DNA of 64,000 nucleotides from Actinomadura physcomitrii (GTDB taxonomy: Bacteria > Actinomycetota > Actinomycetes > Streptosporangiales > Streptosporangiaceae). Shown here one piece after another: positions 44,013-52,496 of the stretch (positions are counted from its first letter, which is position 1; every line of letters starts with the position of its first letter). A program made the translations under genes and the position numbers. The stretch spans positions 1 to 64,000 of the forward strand of contig NZ_WBMS02000053.1 in the NCBI RefSeq assembly GCF_008923205.2, in the 5' to 3' direction. The notes below the pieces were generated by a model, which was not told the origin of the DNA, made no database searches, and saw only the letters and a program-made list of their open reading frames with translations.

Positions 44013-44100
44013 CGCGACGGTCATAGCGGAGGACGAGACGGGTATTTGATCGTTCCGGCGCGCGGCGGGAGGCTGGGGCGGATCTGGAGGGGTGGGTGCC

Positions 44101-44970
44101 GTGAACCTGGACGACTGGCCGGGCAGCGAGCTGAGCGACGAGGAGCTGGACGTCGCCTACAACGTGCGGCGCAAGGCCGGGCCCGAGCTGTTCGAGCGGC
44201 ACATGGCCCGGTACCGGGCCGAGTCGGAGGCGGCCGTGGACGGCCTGCCGGGCCGCCCGGGGATCGTCTACGACGAGCCGAGCGGCGAGCGGCTGGACGT
44301 GTGGGGCGCCGGCGACGGCGGCCTGCGCCCGGTGTTCGTGTTCCTGCACGGCGGCTACTGGATGGCGCTGTCGCGCGCCGATTCGTCGTTCATGGCGCGC
44401 GCACTCCACGAGCACGGCATCGCCACGGTGGTGCCGGATTACACGCTCGCGCCGCAGGCGACCCTGGAGGAGATCGTCCGGCAGGTCCGCGCGGCCGTCG
44501 CCTGGGTCCACCGGCACGGCCGCGAGCACGGTCTCGACCCGGAGCGGATCGTGGTCGGCGGCAGCTCCGCCGGGGGGCACCTCACCGGCATGACGATGGT
44601 CGGCGGCTGGCAGGAGGAGTTCGGCCTGCCCGCGGACGTGGTGAAGGCGGCGATGCCGTTCAGCGGGCTGTTCGACATCCGCCCGATCACCCGCGTCTAC
44701 GTCAACGAGACCGTGAAGCTGGACGTGGAGCGGGCCGCGGCGCTCAGCCCGGCGCTGCTGCCGAGCGGGCGGCGCTGCCCGGCGGTCGTCGCGGTCGCCG
44801 AGCACGACGGCGCCGGGTTCGTGGAGCAGTCGCGCGGGTTCGCGCCGCTTTGGGGCGCGGGCGAGGCGATGGTCGTGCCGGACCGCGACCACTTCGACGT
44901 CGTGCTCGACCTCGGCGACCCGGCGTCGGCGCCGTTCCGGGCGCTGCTCGGCCTGGTCCGCTCGCTGTGA
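44101..44970 (+). CDS. Kynurenine formamidase-like alpha/beta hydrolase
   Basis: The 289-residue serine hydrolase contains HGGYW at residues 83-87, the oxyanion signature of arylformamidases (BNA7/AFMID type), and the nucleophile Ser156 in GGSSAGGH. The likely acid and His are in the C-terminal third (VVAVAEHDG and VPDRDHFDVV). It would hydrolyse N-formylkynurenine to kynurenine and formate. GTG 44101 was chosen because GGAGG lies 10 bases before it; the GTG at 44092 is too close. It lies beside the LysR regulator and the kynurenine-catabolic operon, which supports the assignment. Confidence 0.75.
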   Translation: MNLDDWPGSELSDEELDVAYNVRRKAGPELFERHMARYRAESEAAVDGLPGRPGIVYDEPSGERLDVWGAGDGGLRPVFVFLHGGYWMALSRADSSFMARALHEHGIATVVPDYTLAPQATLEEIVRQVRAAVAWVHRHGREHGLDPERIVVGGSSAGGHLTGMTMVGGWQEEFGLPADVVKAAMPFSGLFDIRPITRVYVNETVKLDVERAAALSPALLPSGRRCPAVVAVAEHDGAGFVEQSRGFAPLWGAGEAMVVPDRDHFDVVLDLGDPASAPFRALLGLVRSL

Positions 44971-44984
44971 TCAGTCCGCTGTGA

Positions 44985-45914
44985 TCACGCGGCGGCGATC
45001 TTCGTGGCCTCCCGGCGCAGGTGGTCGAGCATCAGCCGGGCCGACGGGGTCGGCGCGCGGTGCGCGGGCAGCGTGACGCCGACCTGGCGGCGGACGCTCT
45101 CCAGCGGCACCGGCAGCGGCGCGATGTCGCCGTCGGTCCGCGCGACCAGCTGCGGCAGCGCGGCGATCATGTCGGTGTCGCGGACCAGCGTCCGGACGGT
45201 CAGCACGGACGTGCACTCCACCAGGTCGCCGGGCGGCTCCAGGCCCTCGGCGCGGAACACCTGCTCCAGCTCGGCGCGCAGCGCGGTCTGCTCCAGCGGC
45301 AGCACCCACGGGTAGTCGAGCAGGTCGGCGAGGGCGAGCCCGGGGCGGGACCGGGCCGGATGGCCGTGCCGCGCGACCAGCCGGACCGGCTCGCCGTACA
45401 GGGTGATCTGGCGCAGCCCGCGCAGGTCGCCGATCGGGTTGAGGCGACCGAGGATCAGGTCGATCTCGCCGTCCAGCAGCCGCGGCACCTGCGCGTCGAA
45501 GGTGGCCTCCTGGACGATCACGGTGATGCCGGGGCGGTCCCTCTTCAGCGCCGCGATCGCGCGCGGCAGCAGCACGTTCGAGCCGGCCAGCAGGGTGCCG
45601 ATCGTGACGGTGCCGACCTCGCCGTCGGCGAGGCCGCTGATCCGCTCGCCGGCGCGGCGCAGCTCGGCGAGCACGGCCCGGGCGTGCTCGACGAACACGT
45701 CGCCGAACATCGTCGGCGTCACGCCGCGCGGGCCACGGGTGAACAGCTCGACGCCGAGGATCTGCTCGACCTCGCGCAGGCTGCGCGTCACCGCGGGCTG
45801 CGCCAGCCGCAGGTGCTCGGCGGCGCGCAGCACGCTGCCCTGGTCGGCGATGGCGACCACGAGGACCAGGTGCCGCAGCTTGAGCCGCCCGTTGAGCAGG
45901 TCGATCGCGCGCAT
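44985..45914 (-). CDS. LysR-family transcriptional regulator of the kynurenine operon
   Basis: A 309-residue LTTR with the N-terminal winged helix LRHLVLVVAIADQGSVLRAAEHLRLAQPAVTRSLREVEQ (residues 12-50) and a C-terminal periplasmic-binding-like co-inducer domain (TVTIGTLLAGSNVLLPRAIAAL, YGEPVRLVARHGHP). The TEEL/GalR-MvaT-type co-inducer domain with short FTRGPRGVTPT resembles the CbbR/PcaQ/GbpR class. It is divergent from the operon start at 46030, the classic LTTR layout, and probably activates it in response to a kynurenine or aromatic intermediate. Confidence 0.85.
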   Translation of the reverse strand: MRAIDLLNGRLKLRHLVLVVAIADQGSVLRAAEHLRLAQPAVTRSLREVEQILGVELFTRGPRGVTPTMFGDVFVEHARAVLAELRRAGERISGLADGEVGTVTIGTLLAGSNVLLPRAIAALKRDRPGITVIVQEATFDAQVPRLLDGEIDLILGRLNPIGDLRGLRQITLYGEPVRLVARHGHPARSRPGLALADLLDYPWVLPLEQTALRAELEQVFRAEGLEPPGDLVECTSVLTVRTLVRDTDMIAALPQLVARTDGDIAPLPVPLESVRRQVGVTLPAHRAPTPSARLMLDHLRREATKIAAA

Positions 45915-45938
45915 ACCGACTTGATATCACAGCATCGT

Positions 45939-45978
45939 CATAGCTCTGTGGATGTTTGGTATTTGCAGGGCATAGCTC
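45939..45978. promoter_or_regulatory. CATAGCTC direct repeats in the lysR-operon intergenic region
   Basis: CATAGCTC occurs at 45939-45946 and again at 45971-45978, 32 bp apart centre to centre, about three helical turns, between the divergent LysR gene and the dehydrogenase operon. LysR proteins bind recognition and activation sites on the same DNA face, and this pair is the best candidate, though the usual T-N11-A motif is not obvious. Confidence 0.4.
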
Positions 45979-46029
45979 CGCGGGCAGAGGATCGGACGAG
46001 CAGGGCAGACCGCGTCGTGGAGGAGCGGA

Positions 46030-47466
46030 ATGAAGGCTGAGCACTACGTCGGCGGGGTGTTCCGTTCGGACGGACCGGCCTTCCCGCTGATCTCGCCCGC
46101 GGACGGCGCGGAGATCGGCGCCGTCCCGGAGGCGCCGCGCCAGGTCGTCGACGACGCGGTGGCGGCGGCGCGCGAGGCGCTGCGCGGGCCGTGGGGCGCG
46201 AGCGGCGCCGAGGAGCGGGCCGCCGCGCTGCGGCGCGTCGCCGACGGGATCCAGGCGCGGTTCGAGGAGTTCGCCGCCGCCGAGGTCGCCGACACCGGCC
46301 GTCCCCGCGCGTTCGCCGAGACCGTCGACGTGCCCCGCGCCATCGGGAACTTCCGCGCCTACGCCGACCTGCTGTACGGCCGCCCCGAGCGCGCCTACAC
46401 CACGCAGGTGCCGGGCTGGAGCGCCGGCGGCGGGCAGGCCCTGAACTACACGGTGCGGCGCCCGCTCGGCGTCGTCGCGGTCGTCTCGCCGTGGAACCTG
46501 CCGCTGCTGCTGATGACGTGGAAGGTCGCGCCGGCGCTCGCCGCCGGGAACGCGGTCGTCGTCAAGCCGTCGGAGGAGACGCCGTCCACCGCGACGCTGC
46601 TCGCCCAGGTCATCGACCAGGCGGGACTGCCCGCCGGCGCGTTCAACCTGGTGCACGGGCACGGCCCCGGCGCGGCCGGCGAGTTCCTCACCGGGCACCC
46701 GGGCGTCGACGCGATCGCGTTCACCGGCGAGTCCGCGACCGGCTCGGCGATCATGCGCAACGCCGCCGCCCACGTCACGCCGGTCTCGTTCGAGCTCGGC
46801 GGCAAGAACCCGGCGCTGGTGTTCGCCGACGCCGACCTCGACGCCGCCGTCGACGGCACGGTCCGCTCGTCCTTCACCCACTCCGGGCAGATCTGCCTGT
46901 GCACCGAGCGCGTCTACGTCGAGCGCCCGGTCTTCGACGAGTTCGTGGAGCGGCTCGGCGCGCGCGCACGGGAACTCAAGGACTACGGGCCGATGATCTC
47001 CGCCGCGCACCGCGACAAGGTGCTGTCGTACTACCGGCTCGCCCGCGAGGAGGGCGCGACCGTCGTCGCGGGCGGCGGCGCGCCGTCCTTCGGCGACGGC
47101 CGCGACGGCGGCTTCCACGTCGAGCCGACCGTGCTCACCGGCCTCCCCGAGACGGCCCGGACCGTCCGCGAGGAGATCTTCGGGCCGGTCTGCCACGTCG
47201 CGCCGTTCGGCACCGAGGACGAGGCGCTCCGGCTCGCCAACGACAGCCCCTACGGCCTCGCCTCCACCGTCTGGACCCGCGACCTGTCCCGCGCGCACCG
47301 CGTCGCGCCGAAGGTGGAGACCGGCATCGTCTGGGTGAACTGCTGGAACCTGCGCGACCTGCGCACCCCCTTCGGCGGCGTCAAGGCCTCCGGGATCGGC
47401 CGCGAAGGGGGAGAGTACTCACTGGACTTCTTCTCCGAGCCCGTCAACGTGTGCATCCAGATCTGA
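46030..47466 (+). CDS. 2-aminomuconate 6-semialdehyde dehydrogenase (2-hydroxymuconic semialdehyde dehydrogenase family)
   Basis: The 478-residue ALDH oxidises 2-aminomuconate semialdehyde to 2-aminomuconate with NAD. Motifs: PWNLPL with Asn156, the NAD-binding GESATGSAIM, the general base Glu255 in FELGGKNPAL, the nucleophile Cys289 in SGQICLCTERV, and EEIFGPV. Sequence style (DTGRPRAF, AADLLYGRPE-like) fits the HMSDH/AMSDH subgroup. The neighbouring 3-hydroxyanthranilate dioxygenase and ACMS decarboxylase genes favour the amino rather than hydroxy substrate. RBS GGAGGAG precedes ATG. First gene of the operon. Confidence 0.85.
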   Translation: MKAEHYVGGVFRSDGPAFPLISPADGAEIGAVPEAPRQVVDDAVAAAREALRGPWGASGAEERAAALRRVADGIQARFEEFAAAEVADTGRPRAFAETVDVPRAIGNFRAYADLLYGRPERAYTTQVPGWSAGGGQALNYTVRRPLGVVAVVSPWNLPLLLMTWKVAPALAAGNAVVVKPSEETPSTATLLAQVIDQAGLPAGAFNLVHGHGPGAAGEFLTGHPGVDAIAFTGESATGSAIMRNAAAHVTPVSFELGGKNPALVFADADLDAAVDGTVRSSFTHSGQICLCTERVYVERPVFDEFVERLGARARELKDYGPMISAAHRDKVLSYYRLAREEGATVVAGGGAPSFGDGRDGGFHVEPTVLTGLPETARTVREEIFGPVCHVAPFGTEDEALRLANDSPYGLASTVWTRDLSRAHRVAPKVETGIVWVNCWNLRDLRTPFGGVKASGIGREGGEYSLDFFSEPVNVCIQI

Positions 47467-47477
47467 GAGCGAGCCAA

Positions 47478-48278
47478 GTGACCAGCGACATCGACGCGGC
47501 GGCCGGGAGGCTTCTCGGCGCCTACGCCTCCGGCGTCCCGTGCGAGCCCGTCCGCGACCTCATCGCGACCGCCGACGACGCCTACGCCGTGCAGGACCGG
47601 ATGACCGAGCGGTGGCTGGGGGAGGGGCGGCGGCTGTCCGGCCGCAAGATCGGCCTGACGTCCCGCGCCGTGCAGGAGCAGATGCGCGTCGACAGCCCCG
47701 ACTTCGGCATGCTGTACGCCGACATGGCCGTCCCGGACGGCGACGAGATCCCGGCCGGAACCGTCCTGCAGCCGCGCGTCGAGGCGGAGGTCGCGCTCGT
47801 GCTGGAGCACGACCTGACGCACGAGCGGCACACCGTCGCCGACCTCATCCGCGCGACCGCGTTCGCGCTCCCGGCCATAGAGATCGTCGGCAGCCGCATC
47901 CGCGACTGGGACATCACGCTCGCCGACACCGTCGCCGACAACGCCTCGTCCGGCATGTACGCGCTCGGCAACCGGCCCGTCCGGCTGGAGGACGTGGACC
48001 TGCGGCTGTGCGGGATGGTCGTGGAGCGGCGCGGCGAGCAGCTGTCCAGCGGCACCGGAGCCGCGTGCCTCGGCCATCCGCTGAACGCCGCGCTGTGGCT
48101 CGCCGACACCCTCGTCCGCGTCGGGCGCCCGCTGCGCGCCGGCGACACGGTGCTGACCGGCGCGCTCGGCCCGGTCGTGCCCGCCGCGCCCGGCGACGTG
48201 TTCGAAGCCCGCATCGACGGCCTCGGCGACGTCCGCGTCGCCTTCGGCCGCGCCGACCAGGACGGGGAGGTCTCCTGA
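47478..48278 (+). CDS. 2-oxopent-4-enoate hydratase (MhpD/DmpE family)
   Basis: The 266-residue protein has the FAH-superfamily fold: KIGLTSRAVQEQM, the metal-binding EAEVALVLEHDL (with Glu ligands), PAIEIVGSRIRDWDI and VADNASSGMYALG. In the pathway it hydrates 2-oxopent-4-enoate to 4-hydroxy-2-oxovalerate. GTG 47478 starts 11 bp after the dehydrogenase. It shares a one-base stop/start overlap with the next gene, a related FAH-fold decarboxylase; telling hydratase from decarboxylase by motif alone is uncertain. Confidence 0.75.
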   Translation: MTSDIDAAAGRLLGAYASGVPCEPVRDLIATADDAYAVQDRMTERWLGEGRRLSGRKIGLTSRAVQEQMRVDSPDFGMLYADMAVPDGDEIPAGTVLQPRVEAEVALVLEHDLTHERHTVADLIRATAFALPAIEIVGSRIRDWDITLADTVADNASSGMYALGNRPVRLEDVDLRLCGMVVERRGEQLSSGTGAACLGHPLNAALWLADTLVRVGRPLRAGDTVLTGALGPVVPAAPGDVFEARIDGLGDVRVAFGRADQDGEVS

Positions 48279-49024
48279 TGGTGGACGTGCACGCGCTCGC
48301 CGCGACGCTGGACGGCGCCGCCCGCGACGCCCGCGCGGTACCGAAGCTCACCGACACCGCGCCGTTCGACGTGCCGACCGCGTACGCGGTGCAGCGGGAG
48401 CTGGTCGAGCGCCGGATCCGGCGCGGGGAGCGGCTCTCCGGCGTCAAAATGGGCTTCACCAGCCGCGCGAAGATGGTCCAGATGGGCGTCGACGACGTCA
48501 TCTGGGGCCTGCTCACCGACCGGATGCAGGCCGGGGCGTCGGCGGACCTGTCGGACCTCATCCACCCGCGCATCGAGCCGGAGATCGTGTACCTGATCGG
48601 CCGCGAGGTCCGCTCCGTCGCCGACGTCGAGTCGGCCGTCGCGGGCGTCGCCGTCGGGTTCGAAATCCTCGACTCCCGCTACGAGGACTTCAGGTTCACC
48701 CTCCCGGACGTGATCGCCGACAACGCCTCAGCCGCCCGCTACGGGTTCGGCGCGTGGCACGAGCCGCGCGACCTGTCCAACACCGGGCTGCTCATGGAGA
48801 TCGACGGGCGGCCGGTGCAGACCGGGTCGTCCGCCGCGATCCTCGGCGACCCGGCCCGGTCGCTGCGCGCCGCCGCCCGGCTCGCGCTCGGCGCCGGGAT
48901 GGCCCTCGAACCCGGCTGGGTGGTGCTGGCGGGCGCCGCGACCGCCGCCGTCCCGCTGCCGAAGGGCGCGCACGTCCGCGTCACCGGCGCCGGCCTCGGC
49001 AGCGCGGAGGTGACGACCCGGTGA
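48278..49024 (+). CDS. 4-oxalocrotonate decarboxylase (DmpH/XylI family)
   Basis: A 248-residue FAH-fold paralogue of the preceding gene: KMGFTSRAKMVQMGVDDVIWG, RIEPEIVYLIGREV with metal-binding acids, GFEILDSRYEDFRFTLPDV and ADNASAARYGFG. The SRYEDFRF segment is typical of 4-oxalocrotonate decarboxylases that work in complex with the hydratase. It would turn 4-oxalocrotonate into 2-oxopent-4-enoate with Mg2+. Start ATG 48278 uses the last base of the preceding stop codon. The following gene overlaps by four bases. Confidence 0.8.
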   Translation: MVDVHALAATLDGAARDARAVPKLTDTAPFDVPTAYAVQRELVERRIRRGERLSGVKMGFTSRAKMVQMGVDDVIWGLLTDRMQAGASADLSDLIHPRIEPEIVYLIGREVRSVADVESAVAGVAVGFEILDSRYEDFRFTLPDVIADNASAARYGFGAWHEPRDLSNTGLLMEIDGRPVQTGSSAAILGDPARSLRAAARLALGAGMALEPGWVVLAGAATAAVPLPKGAHVRVTGAGLGSAEVTTR

Positions 49025-49455
49025 GCGATGCGATCCTCGTCGAGGGCAAGGCCAAGCCGCGCGGGCGGTTCCCGCACGTCAAGCGGGCCGGCGACTTCGT
49101 GTTCGTGTCCGGCACCAGCTCGCGGCGGCCCGACGGCACCTTCGCCGGCGCGAGCGCCGACCCGATGGGCGTCACGGACCTGGACATCCGGGAGCAGACC
49201 CGCGCCGTCATCGACAACATCGCTGACCTGCTGCAGGCCGCCGGGGGAGGGCTGTCCGACGTCGTCAGCGTCACCACCTACCTGGTGAGCATGAACGACT
49301 TCGGCGGCTACAACGAGGTCTACGGCGAGTACTTCGACGAGACCGGCCCCGCCCGCACCACCGTCGCGGTCCACCAGCTCCCCCACCCGCACCTGCTCAT
49401 CGAGATCTCGTGCATCGCCCACATCCCACGCGACGGCGAGGAGGCCGGAGCATGA
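49021..49455 (+). CDS. RidA-family 2-aminomuconate deaminase
   Basis: The 144-residue protein has the Rid/YjgF trimer fold with FVFVSGTSSRRPDG, the DIREQTRAVIDNIADLL helix and the conserved Arg-containing PARTTVAVHQLPHPHLLIEI near the C-terminus. RidA-like 2-aminomuconate deaminases (as in the Pseudomonas and Bordetella nba/amn systems) convert 2-aminomuconate to 4-oxalocrotonate with release of ammonia. The position between the decarboxylase and 3-hydroxyanthranilate dioxygenase genes supports this use rather than general enamine detoxification. Confidence 0.8.
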   Translation: MSDAILVEGKAKPRGRFPHVKRAGDFVFVSGTSSRRPDGTFAGASADPMGVTDLDIREQTRAVIDNIADLLQAAGGGLSDVVSVTTYLVSMNDFGGYNEVYGEYFDETGPARTTVAVHQLPHPHLLIEISCIAHIPRDGEEAGA

Positions 49456-50024
49456 CCCTGCCGCAGCTGACGTTCGGACGTCCGTTCAACTTCCGGGCGT
49501 GGATCGACGAGCACCGTGACCTGCTGAAGCCGCCGGTCGGCAACGTCCAGGTGTTCGACGACGCGGGGCTGATCGTCATGGTGGTCGGCGGCCCGAACCA
49601 GCGCACCGACTTCCACGACGACCCGACCGAGGAGTTCTTCTACCAGCTCAAGGGCAACATGGTCCTGCGGGTCATGGAGGAGGAGGGCAGGCCGCCCACC
49701 GACCTGCAGATCAACGAGGGCGACGTGTTCCTGCTGCCGCCGCACGTGCGGCACTCCCCGCAGCGGCCCGAGGAGGGCTCGATCGGGCTGGTGGTCGAGA
49801 TCCCGCGGCCCGAGGGGCTCACGGAGGCGTTCGAGTGGTACTGCACCGAGTGCCACCACCTCGTGCACCGCGCCGAGCTGCAGGTCCGCTCGATCGTGGA
49901 CGACCTGCCGCCCGCCTTCGAGGGCTTCTACGGCGGCGACCGCACGTGCCCGAACTGCGGCGCCGTCCACCCGGGCCGCAAGTGGCCCGAGTCCATGGTG
50001 CCGAAGACGGCGCCCCGCGCCTGA
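49452..50024 (+). CDS. nbaC: 3-hydroxyanthranilate 3,4-dioxygenase
   Basis: The 190-residue cupin dioxygenase opens the ring of 3-hydroxyanthranilate to 2-amino-3-carboxymuconate semialdehyde. Fe(II) ligands are likely His55 and Glu61 in RTDFHDDPTEEFFYQ and a His in LLPPHVRHSPQR. The bacterial-type C-terminal rubredoxin-like site is intact with Cys131/Cys134 (CTEC) and Cys166/Cys169 (CPNC). Length matches bacterial enzymes (about 175-190). It has an ATGA overlap with the deaminase. Confidence 0.92.
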   Translation: MTLPQLTFGRPFNFRAWIDEHRDLLKPPVGNVQVFDDAGLIVMVVGGPNQRTDFHDDPTEEFFYQLKGNMVLRVMEEEGRPPTDLQINEGDVFLLPPHVRHSPQRPEEGSIGLVVEIPRPEGLTEAFEWYCTECHHLVHRAELQVRSIVDDLPPAFEGFYGGDRTCPNCGAVHPGRKWPESMVPKTAPRA

Positions 50025-50046
50025 CCCCGCGTCCGACGGAGCTCCA

Positions 50047-51108
50047 GTGACAGTCATCGACGTCCACGCCCATGTGTTCCCCCGTCTCGGCCGCGCCGAC
50101 GGCCGTGTCCTCGCCGACGGCGGCGAGCCGTGGCTGCGCGTCCACGGCGACGGCACCGGCATGATGATGAGCGGCGACCGGGAGTACCGCCCGGTCGAGG
50201 AGGGGCTGTGGGACCCCGCGCGGCGCCTGGCCGACATGGACGCCGCCGGCGTCGACGTCCAGGCCGTCTCGTCCACCCCGCTGATGTTCGGGTACGCGGC
50301 CGAGCCGTCCCGCGCCGCCGACTGGTGCGACCTGGTCAACGACCGGATCCTCGCGTTCTGCGCGGACGCGCCGGACCGGCTGCTGCCGCTGTGCCAGGTC
50401 CCGCTGCAAGATCCCGCGCTCGCGTGCGAGGTCGCGACGCGCGCGGCGGCGGCCGGGCACCGCGGCGTGCACATCGGCAACCACGTCGGCGACCGGAACC
50501 TGGACGACCCGGGCATCGTCGACTTCCTCGCGCACTGCGCGCGGATCGGCCTGCCCGTGCTCGCCCACCCCTGGGACATGCTCGGCGCCGGCCGCATGCG
50601 GGGCCACATGCTGCCGTGGCTGTCGGGCATGCCCGCCGAGACGCAGCTGAGCATCCTCGGGCTGATGCTGTCCGGCGCGTTCGAGCGGATCCCCGCGTCG
50701 CTGCGGCTGTGCTTCTGCCACGGCGGCGGCAGCCTCGCGTTCACGCTCGGCCGCGCCGACAACGCCTGGCACCGGCGCGACATCGTCCGCGCCGACTCGC
50801 CGCGCCCGCCGTCGGAGTACACCGACCGGTTCTTCGTCGACTCCGCCGTGTTCGACCCGCGCGCGCTCCGGCTGCTGGTCGAGGTGATGAGCGCCGACCG
50901 CGTCATGCTCGGCACCGACTACCCGTTCCCGCTGGGCGAGAAGGAGCCCGGCGCGACGATACGGGCGTGCCCCGGCCTGGACGACGCCGGCCGCGCCAAG
51001 CTGCTCGGCGGCAACGCGGATGCGTTCTTCGCGCCCGCCGCCGTCCCCGCCGCCGAGGCGGCCGTCGACACGGCCGTTGACGCGGCCACTGCGGGGAGTG
51101 CCTCGTGA
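50047..51108 (+). CDS. nbaD: 2-amino-3-carboxymuconate-6-semialdehyde decarboxylase (ACMSD)
   Basis: The 353-residue amidohydrolase-fold decarboxylase has Zn ligands His7 and His9 (DVHAHVFP), His174 (VLAHPWDM) and Asp291 (MLGTDYPFPLG), and the catalytic His225 in CFCHGGGSLAF. It removes the carboxyl from ACMS before spontaneous cyclisation to quinolinate can occur, sending carbon to catabolism rather than NAD synthesis. A 25-residue Ala/Val-rich tail (after NADAFFAP) extends past the usual end. Start is GTG; the kynureninase gene overlaps its stop by four bases. Confidence 0.92.
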   Translation: MTVIDVHAHVFPRLGRADGRVLADGGEPWLRVHGDGTGMMMSGDREYRPVEEGLWDPARRLADMDAAGVDVQAVSSTPLMFGYAAEPSRAADWCDLVNDRILAFCADAPDRLLPLCQVPLQDPALACEVATRAAAAGHRGVHIGNHVGDRNLDDPGIVDFLAHCARIGLPVLAHPWDMLGAGRMRGHMLPWLSGMPAETQLSILGLMLSGAFERIPASLRLCFCHGGGSLAFTLGRADNAWHRRDIVRADSPRPPSEYTDRFFVDSAVFDPRALRLLVEVMSADRVMLGTDYPFPLGEKEPGATIRACPGLDDAGRAKLLGGNADAFFAPAAVPAAEAAVDTAVDAATAGSAS

Positions 51109-52358
51109 GCGCCGAGGAGGAGGCCCTGCGCCTGGACCAGACCGACCCGCGGCCCTCGCTGCGCGAGGAGTTCCTCATCCCGCCCGCGCCCGGCGGCGCG
51201 TACCCGGAGGCGGCCTACCTCGCCGGCAACTCGCTCGGCCTCCAGCCGAAATCCGTCGCCGAACGCCTCCGCGAGGAGCTCGACGACTGGGCGCGGCTCG
51301 CCGTCGAGGGCCACACGCAGGCGCGCCGCCCCTGGGTGGACTACCACGAGCTGCTCCGCGAGCCCGCCGCCCGCCTCGTCGGCGCGCTGCCGCACGAGGT
51401 CGTCGCGATGAACTCGCTGACGGTCAACCTGCACCTGATGATGGCGAGCTTCTACCGGCCGTCCGGGGACCGCACCCGCATCGTCATCGAGGACTCGGCG
51501 TTCCCGTCCGACTCCTACGCGGTCGCCAGCCAGGCCGTCCACCACGGCCTCGACCCGGCGGCCGCCGTCGTGCGGCTGCGGCCCCGCGACGGCGAGGACA
51601 CCCTGCGCACCGAGGACGTCCTGGCGTTCCTCGAACGCGAGGGCGGCACCGTCGCGCTGCTGATGCTCGGCGGCGTCAACTACCTGACCGGCCAGCTCAT
51701 GGACATGCCCGCGATCACCAAGGCGGGCCGCGCCGCCGGTGCCGTCGTCGGCTGGGACCTCGCGCACGCCGCCGGGAACGTCCCGCTGCGGCTGCACGAC
51801 TGGGACGTCGACTTCGCCGCCTGGTGCACCTACAAGTACCTCAACAGCGGGCCCGGCGCCGTCGCCGGCTGCTTCGTGCACGAGCGGCACGTCGCCGACC
51901 CGTCGGTGCCGAAGCTGTCGGGCTGGTGGGGGACCGAGCCGTCCGTCCGGTTCCGGATGGACCCGGACATCGCGCCGCCCGCGTCCGCCGACGCCTGGCA
52001 GCTGTCCAACCCGCCGATCCTCGCGCTGGCGCCTGTGCTGGCCTCCCTGGAGATCTTCGACCGGGTCGGGATGGACGCGCTTCGGGCCCGCAGCGAGCGG
52101 CTCACCGGCTACCTCGCGGCGCGGCTCGCCCCGCTGCGCGGCGTCCAGGTGATCACCCCGGACGACCCGGCCGCGCGCGGCAGCCAGCTGTCGCTGCGGG
52201 TCGCGGACGCCGGGGGACTGGTGCGGCGGCTCGCGCGGACCCACGGCGTGGTCGCCGACGCCCGCGAACCGGACGTCGTGCGGCTCGCGCCCGTCCCGCT
52301 GTACTGCACCTTCCACGACTGCCACCGCGCCGCCGCGGCACTGGATGATCTGACTTAG
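51105..52358 (+). CDS. kynU: Kynureninase
   Basis: The 417-residue PLP enzyme cleaves kynurenine or 3-hydroxykynurenine to anthranilate or 3-hydroxyanthranilate plus alanine. Motifs: YLAGNSLGLQP (residues 38-48), MNSLTVNLHLMM, FPSDSYAV with the PLP-stacking Phe, WDLAHAAGN with Asp218 and His221, and the Schiff-base Lys244 in WCTYKYLNSGPG. Start GTG 51105. Last gene of the operon; it feeds 3-hydroxyanthranilate to the dioxygenase two genes upstream. Confidence 0.93.
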   Translation: MSAEEEALRLDQTDPRPSLREEFLIPPAPGGAYPEAAYLAGNSLGLQPKSVAERLREELDDWARLAVEGHTQARRPWVDYHELLREPAARLVGALPHEVVAMNSLTVNLHLMMASFYRPSGDRTRIVIEDSAFPSDSYAVASQAVHHGLDPAAAVVRLRPRDGEDTLRTEDVLAFLEREGGTVALLMLGGVNYLTGQLMDMPAITKAGRAAGAVVGWDLAHAAGNVPLRLHDWDVDFAAWCTYKYLNSGPGAVAGCFVHERHVADPSVPKLSGWWGTEPSVRFRMDPDIAPPASADAWQLSNPPILALAPVLASLEIFDRVGMDALRARSERLTGYLAARLAPLRGVQVITPDDPAARGSQLSLRVADAGGLVRRLARTHGVVADAREPDVVRLAPVPLYCTFHDCHRAAAALDDLT

Positions 52359-52392
52359 GTGTGTCGGGGTTCCGGCCCGGCCCGCATGGGGT

Positions 52393-52404
52393 AGGTTCGA
52401 ACCT
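52393..52404. promoter_or_regulatory. 12-bp palindrome upstream of the cold-shock gene
   Basis: AGGTTCGAACCT is a perfect 12-bp palindrome about 190 bp before the cspA-like start and 35 bp after kynU. It could be an operator; the resemblance to a tRNA T-arm is accidental since no other tRNA arm can be formed. Confidence 0.25.
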
Positions 52405-52464
52405 GTCGCCGCGGCCGGCCAGGCGCGGCGGCCAGTCAGGCAGTCTCGAACGTTTGCTCTACGA

Positions 52465-52496
52465 AACGCCCGTAGAAGTTCAAGACGACGGGCGTT
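52465..52496 (+). promoter_or_regulatory. Leader hairpin of the cold-shock mRNA
   Basis: AACGCCCGT (52465-52473) and ACGGGCGTT (52488-52496) form a 9-bp stem with a 14-base loop, about 100 nt ahead of the ATG. Long structured 5' leaders are typical of cold-shock protein mRNAs, where they act as thermosensitive elements; that role here is an inference. Confidence 0.45.

Noticed and set aside
46030..49455. Meta-cleavage catechol pathway (2-hydroxymuconate branch)
   Set aside because: The dehydrogenase, decarboxylase and hydratase fit that pathway, but there is no extradiol catechol dioxygenase or tautomerase; a RidA deaminase, 3-hydroxyanthranilate dioxygenase, ACMS decarboxylase and kynureninase show the amino branch.
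52393..52404. tRNA gene suggested by GGTTCGAACC
   Set aside because: The T-arm-like palindrome is not accompanied by acceptor, D or anticodon stems at tRNA spacing.
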